This document shows, one piece after another, positions 24,013 through 25,250 of a DNA stretch of 25,250 nucleotides. The notes below the pieces were generated by a model, which did not search any database, was not told where the DNA came from, and saw only the letters and a program-made list of their open reading frames with translations. Each line of letters begins with the position of its first letter. Positions within the stretch are counted from its first letter, which is position 1. The position numbers were made by a program, and so were the translations under genes. The DNA is from Acidobacteriota bacterium (GTDB taxonomy: Bacteria > Acidobacteriota > Thermoanaerobaculia > Gp7-AA8): the NCBI GenBank assembly GCA_003222375.1, contig QHVX01000069.1, forward strand, positions 10,801 through 36,050, read 5' to 3'.

Positions 24013-24014
24013 AT
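24009..24014 (+). promoter_or_regulatory. -10 element for the PD40-hydrolase gene, probably leaderless
   Basis: TATCAT ends eight bases before ATG 24023, and no Shine-Dalgarno precedes that ATG. An in-frame stop at 24002-24004 closes the frame upstream, so the start must lie in this short interval. Confidence 0.4.
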
Positions 24015-24022
24015 TCGCCCTG

Positions 24023-25250
24023 ATGCTGCCGGCGCTGCTACTGGCGGTTGCGCACATGATCGGCCCGGGAGTGATCTCGACTCCCGACGACGAATTCGGC
24101 GGAGCGATCACCGCCGACGGTCAGACGATCTTCTTCAATCGCTCCGTGCCGCGCAGCTACGCCTACTACATCTGCGTCGCCCACAAGACGAAGGGCGGAT
24201 GGTCGAAGCCGGAGGTCGCCCCCTTCTCCGGACAGTGGCGCGACGCCGACCCGATGCTCTCCCTCGATGGCAAGCGGCTGTACTTCGTTTCCGACCGTCC
24301 CATCGATTCGAATCCGAAGCACGACTTCGACATCTGGTACGTGGAGAAGACCGCCGCCGGCTGGTCCGAACCCCGCAACCTCGGGCCTCCCATCAACGGC
24401 GATCAAAATGAATACTTCGTCTCCGAAGCTGCCGACGGGACGCTCTACTTCACGGCGATTCGATCGGGAAATCTCGGATCGATCGATGTCTGGCGCGCGC
24501 GGCGCGGCAGCGACCGCCAATACGCCGCGCCCGAGAACCTCGGCCCCATCATCAATGGTGCCGGCATCACCAACCTCGAAGCGCTCATCGCTCCCGATCA
24601 ATCCTTCCTCATCCTCGGTTCCTTCGGCCGCGAACGCGATCCGGGCGACTCGAACCTGTACGTCAGCGAATGGAGGGACGGCCAATGGACGAAGCCGCGG
24701 GCATTGTCGTCAGACGTCAACACGACCGCTCGCGAATACAGCCCGCGTTTTTCGCCGGATGGCAAGTCGCTCATTTTCGCGAGTGAGCGCGGCATTCCGA
24801 CCGAGAAACGCGACAAGCGGTGGACGTACGACGAGATCGTGCGGCGCAGTGCGTCCATTGAGAATGGATTGGGAAACATCTACGAAATCCCGCTCGCGCA
24901 CGAAGGCCTGCCTAACATTGCCGACACATTGTTGCCCGGCCCGATGCCGGAAGGACGCTTCGTCGTTGCGGGCGGCCATCGCCTGTACTACTACCGCGAC
25001 GGTCACGGCCCGGTCGTTCTATTCCTGCACGGATTCGGCGGCAATGGCACGAACTGGTCGGCGCAGTTTCCGGCGCTGCGATCGAAGTACACCGTCATCG
25101 CGCTCGACGAGCTCGGATTCGGCAAGTCAGCGAAGCCGCATATCGAGTACGACTCCGATCTGCTCGCGGAATCCGTAGTGCAGTTTCTCGATGCCCTTCA
25201 CATCCAGCGCGCAACGCTCGTGGGAGCGTCGATGGGCGGACATGTTGCCG
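24023..25250 (+). CDS. PD40 propeller-alpha/beta hydrolase fusion (runs off right edge)
   Basis: The visible 409 residues come from a frame open to the window edge. Seen: a short signal peptide (MLPALLLAVAH). About five TolB/PD40-type blades follow (EFGGAITADGQTIFFNRS, DPMLSLDGKRLYFVSDRP, NEYFVSEAADGTLYFTAIR, LEALIAPDQSFLILGSFGR, YSPRFSPDGKSLIFASERG). From about residue 310 an alpha/beta-hydrolase domain begins with GGHRLYYYRDGHGPVVLFLHGFGG, then ALDELGFGKSAKP and the nucleophile elbow GASMGG near the edge. Known: S9 peptidases also place a propeller before a hydrolase domain, but this hydrolase looks like the ordinary AB_hydrolase_1 type of esterases and epoxide hydrolases. The acid and His of the triad lie beyond the window. 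The gene diverges from the tandem hydrolase with 30 bases between starts. The substrate is unknown. Confidence 0.82.
   Translation, partial: MLPALLLAVAHMIGPGVISTPDDEFGGAITADGQTIFFNRSVPRSYAYYICVAHKTKGGWSKPEVAPFSGQWRDADPMLSLDGKRLYFVSDRPIDSNPKHDFDIWYVEKTAAGWSEPRNLGPPINGDQNEYFVSEAADGTLYFTAIRSGNLGSIDVWRARRGSDRQYAAPENLGPIINGAGITNLEALIAPDQSFLILGSFGRERDPGDSNLYVSEWRDGQWTKPRALSSDVNTTAREYSPRFSPDGKSLIFASERGIPTEKRDKRWTYDEIVRRSASIENGLGNIYEIPLAHEGLPNIADTLLPGPMPEGRFVVAGGHRLYYYRDGHGPVVLFLHGFGGNGTNWSAQFPALRSKYTVIALDELGFGKSAKPHIEYDSDLLAESVVQFLDALHIQRATLVGASMGGHVA

Noticed and set aside
24267..25178. 303-residue plus-strand open frame
   Set aside because: Ser/Arg/Thr-rich out-of-frame translation of the PD40-hydrolase gene; the other frame carries clear PD40 and hydrolase motifs.

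Overview
This GC-rich window looks like a chromosomal fragment from a member of the Acidobacteriota or a close relative. The main reasons are a full-length TonB-dependent receptor of the Oar type with an N-terminal carboxypeptidase-regulatory domain, several secreted or lipoprotein enzymes, PflX-type and DUF1028 genes, and a two-component-type propeller sensor. No rRNA, tRNA, CRISPR array, phage or transposase gene was seen. The taxonomic call is inference from gene content.

Left part (1-9667), oligosaccharide handling: a TonB receptor on the minus strand runs off the left edge. A GH13 lipoprotein glucosidase/amylase follows in the opposite direction, then a second complete TonB receptor. After a strong hairpin terminator come a broken aldo/keto reductase gene, a 75-bp cloverleaf-like palindromic element, and a GH31 alpha-glucosidase gene interrupted by a one-base frameshift in a run of seven C. 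The GH31 gene overlaps an upstream four-helix membrane protein gene by one base. Together they suggest alpha-glucan capture and breakdown at the outer membrane and periplasm, with two of the genes damaged or mis-sequenced.

Middle part (10168-14403), mixed genes: a DinB-family protein, a PAS-LuxR regulator, an unrecognised 154-residue protein, and a tiny 56-residue cysteine-motif protein missed by length cut-offs. These are followed by a DUF1028 protein diverging from a PflX-like radical SAM protein with only 12 bases between starts, and then a 319-base gap holding a hairpin and a promoter.

Right part (14404-25250), signalling and secreted hydrolases: a PilZ domain protein is coupled to a cardiolipin synthase. 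A subtilisin-family secreted protease diverges from a very large propeller-Y_Y_Y-PAS-GGDEF-EAL protein. A tandem alpha/beta hydrolase diverges from a PD40 propeller-alpha/beta hydrolase fusion that runs off the right edge. PilZ and GGDEF-EAL within 4 kb point to a local cyclic-di-GMP theme.

Across the window, several genes without a Shine-Dalgarno sequence have a TANNNT hexamer 6-8 bases before the start codon, suggesting leaderless transcription. The heptamer GCCTAAC occurs 12 times, well above a simple composition estimate. No obvious new defence or mobile system was found. The best leads are the cloverleaf element, the GCCTAAC motif, the GH31 homopolymer frameshift and the two fusion proteins.
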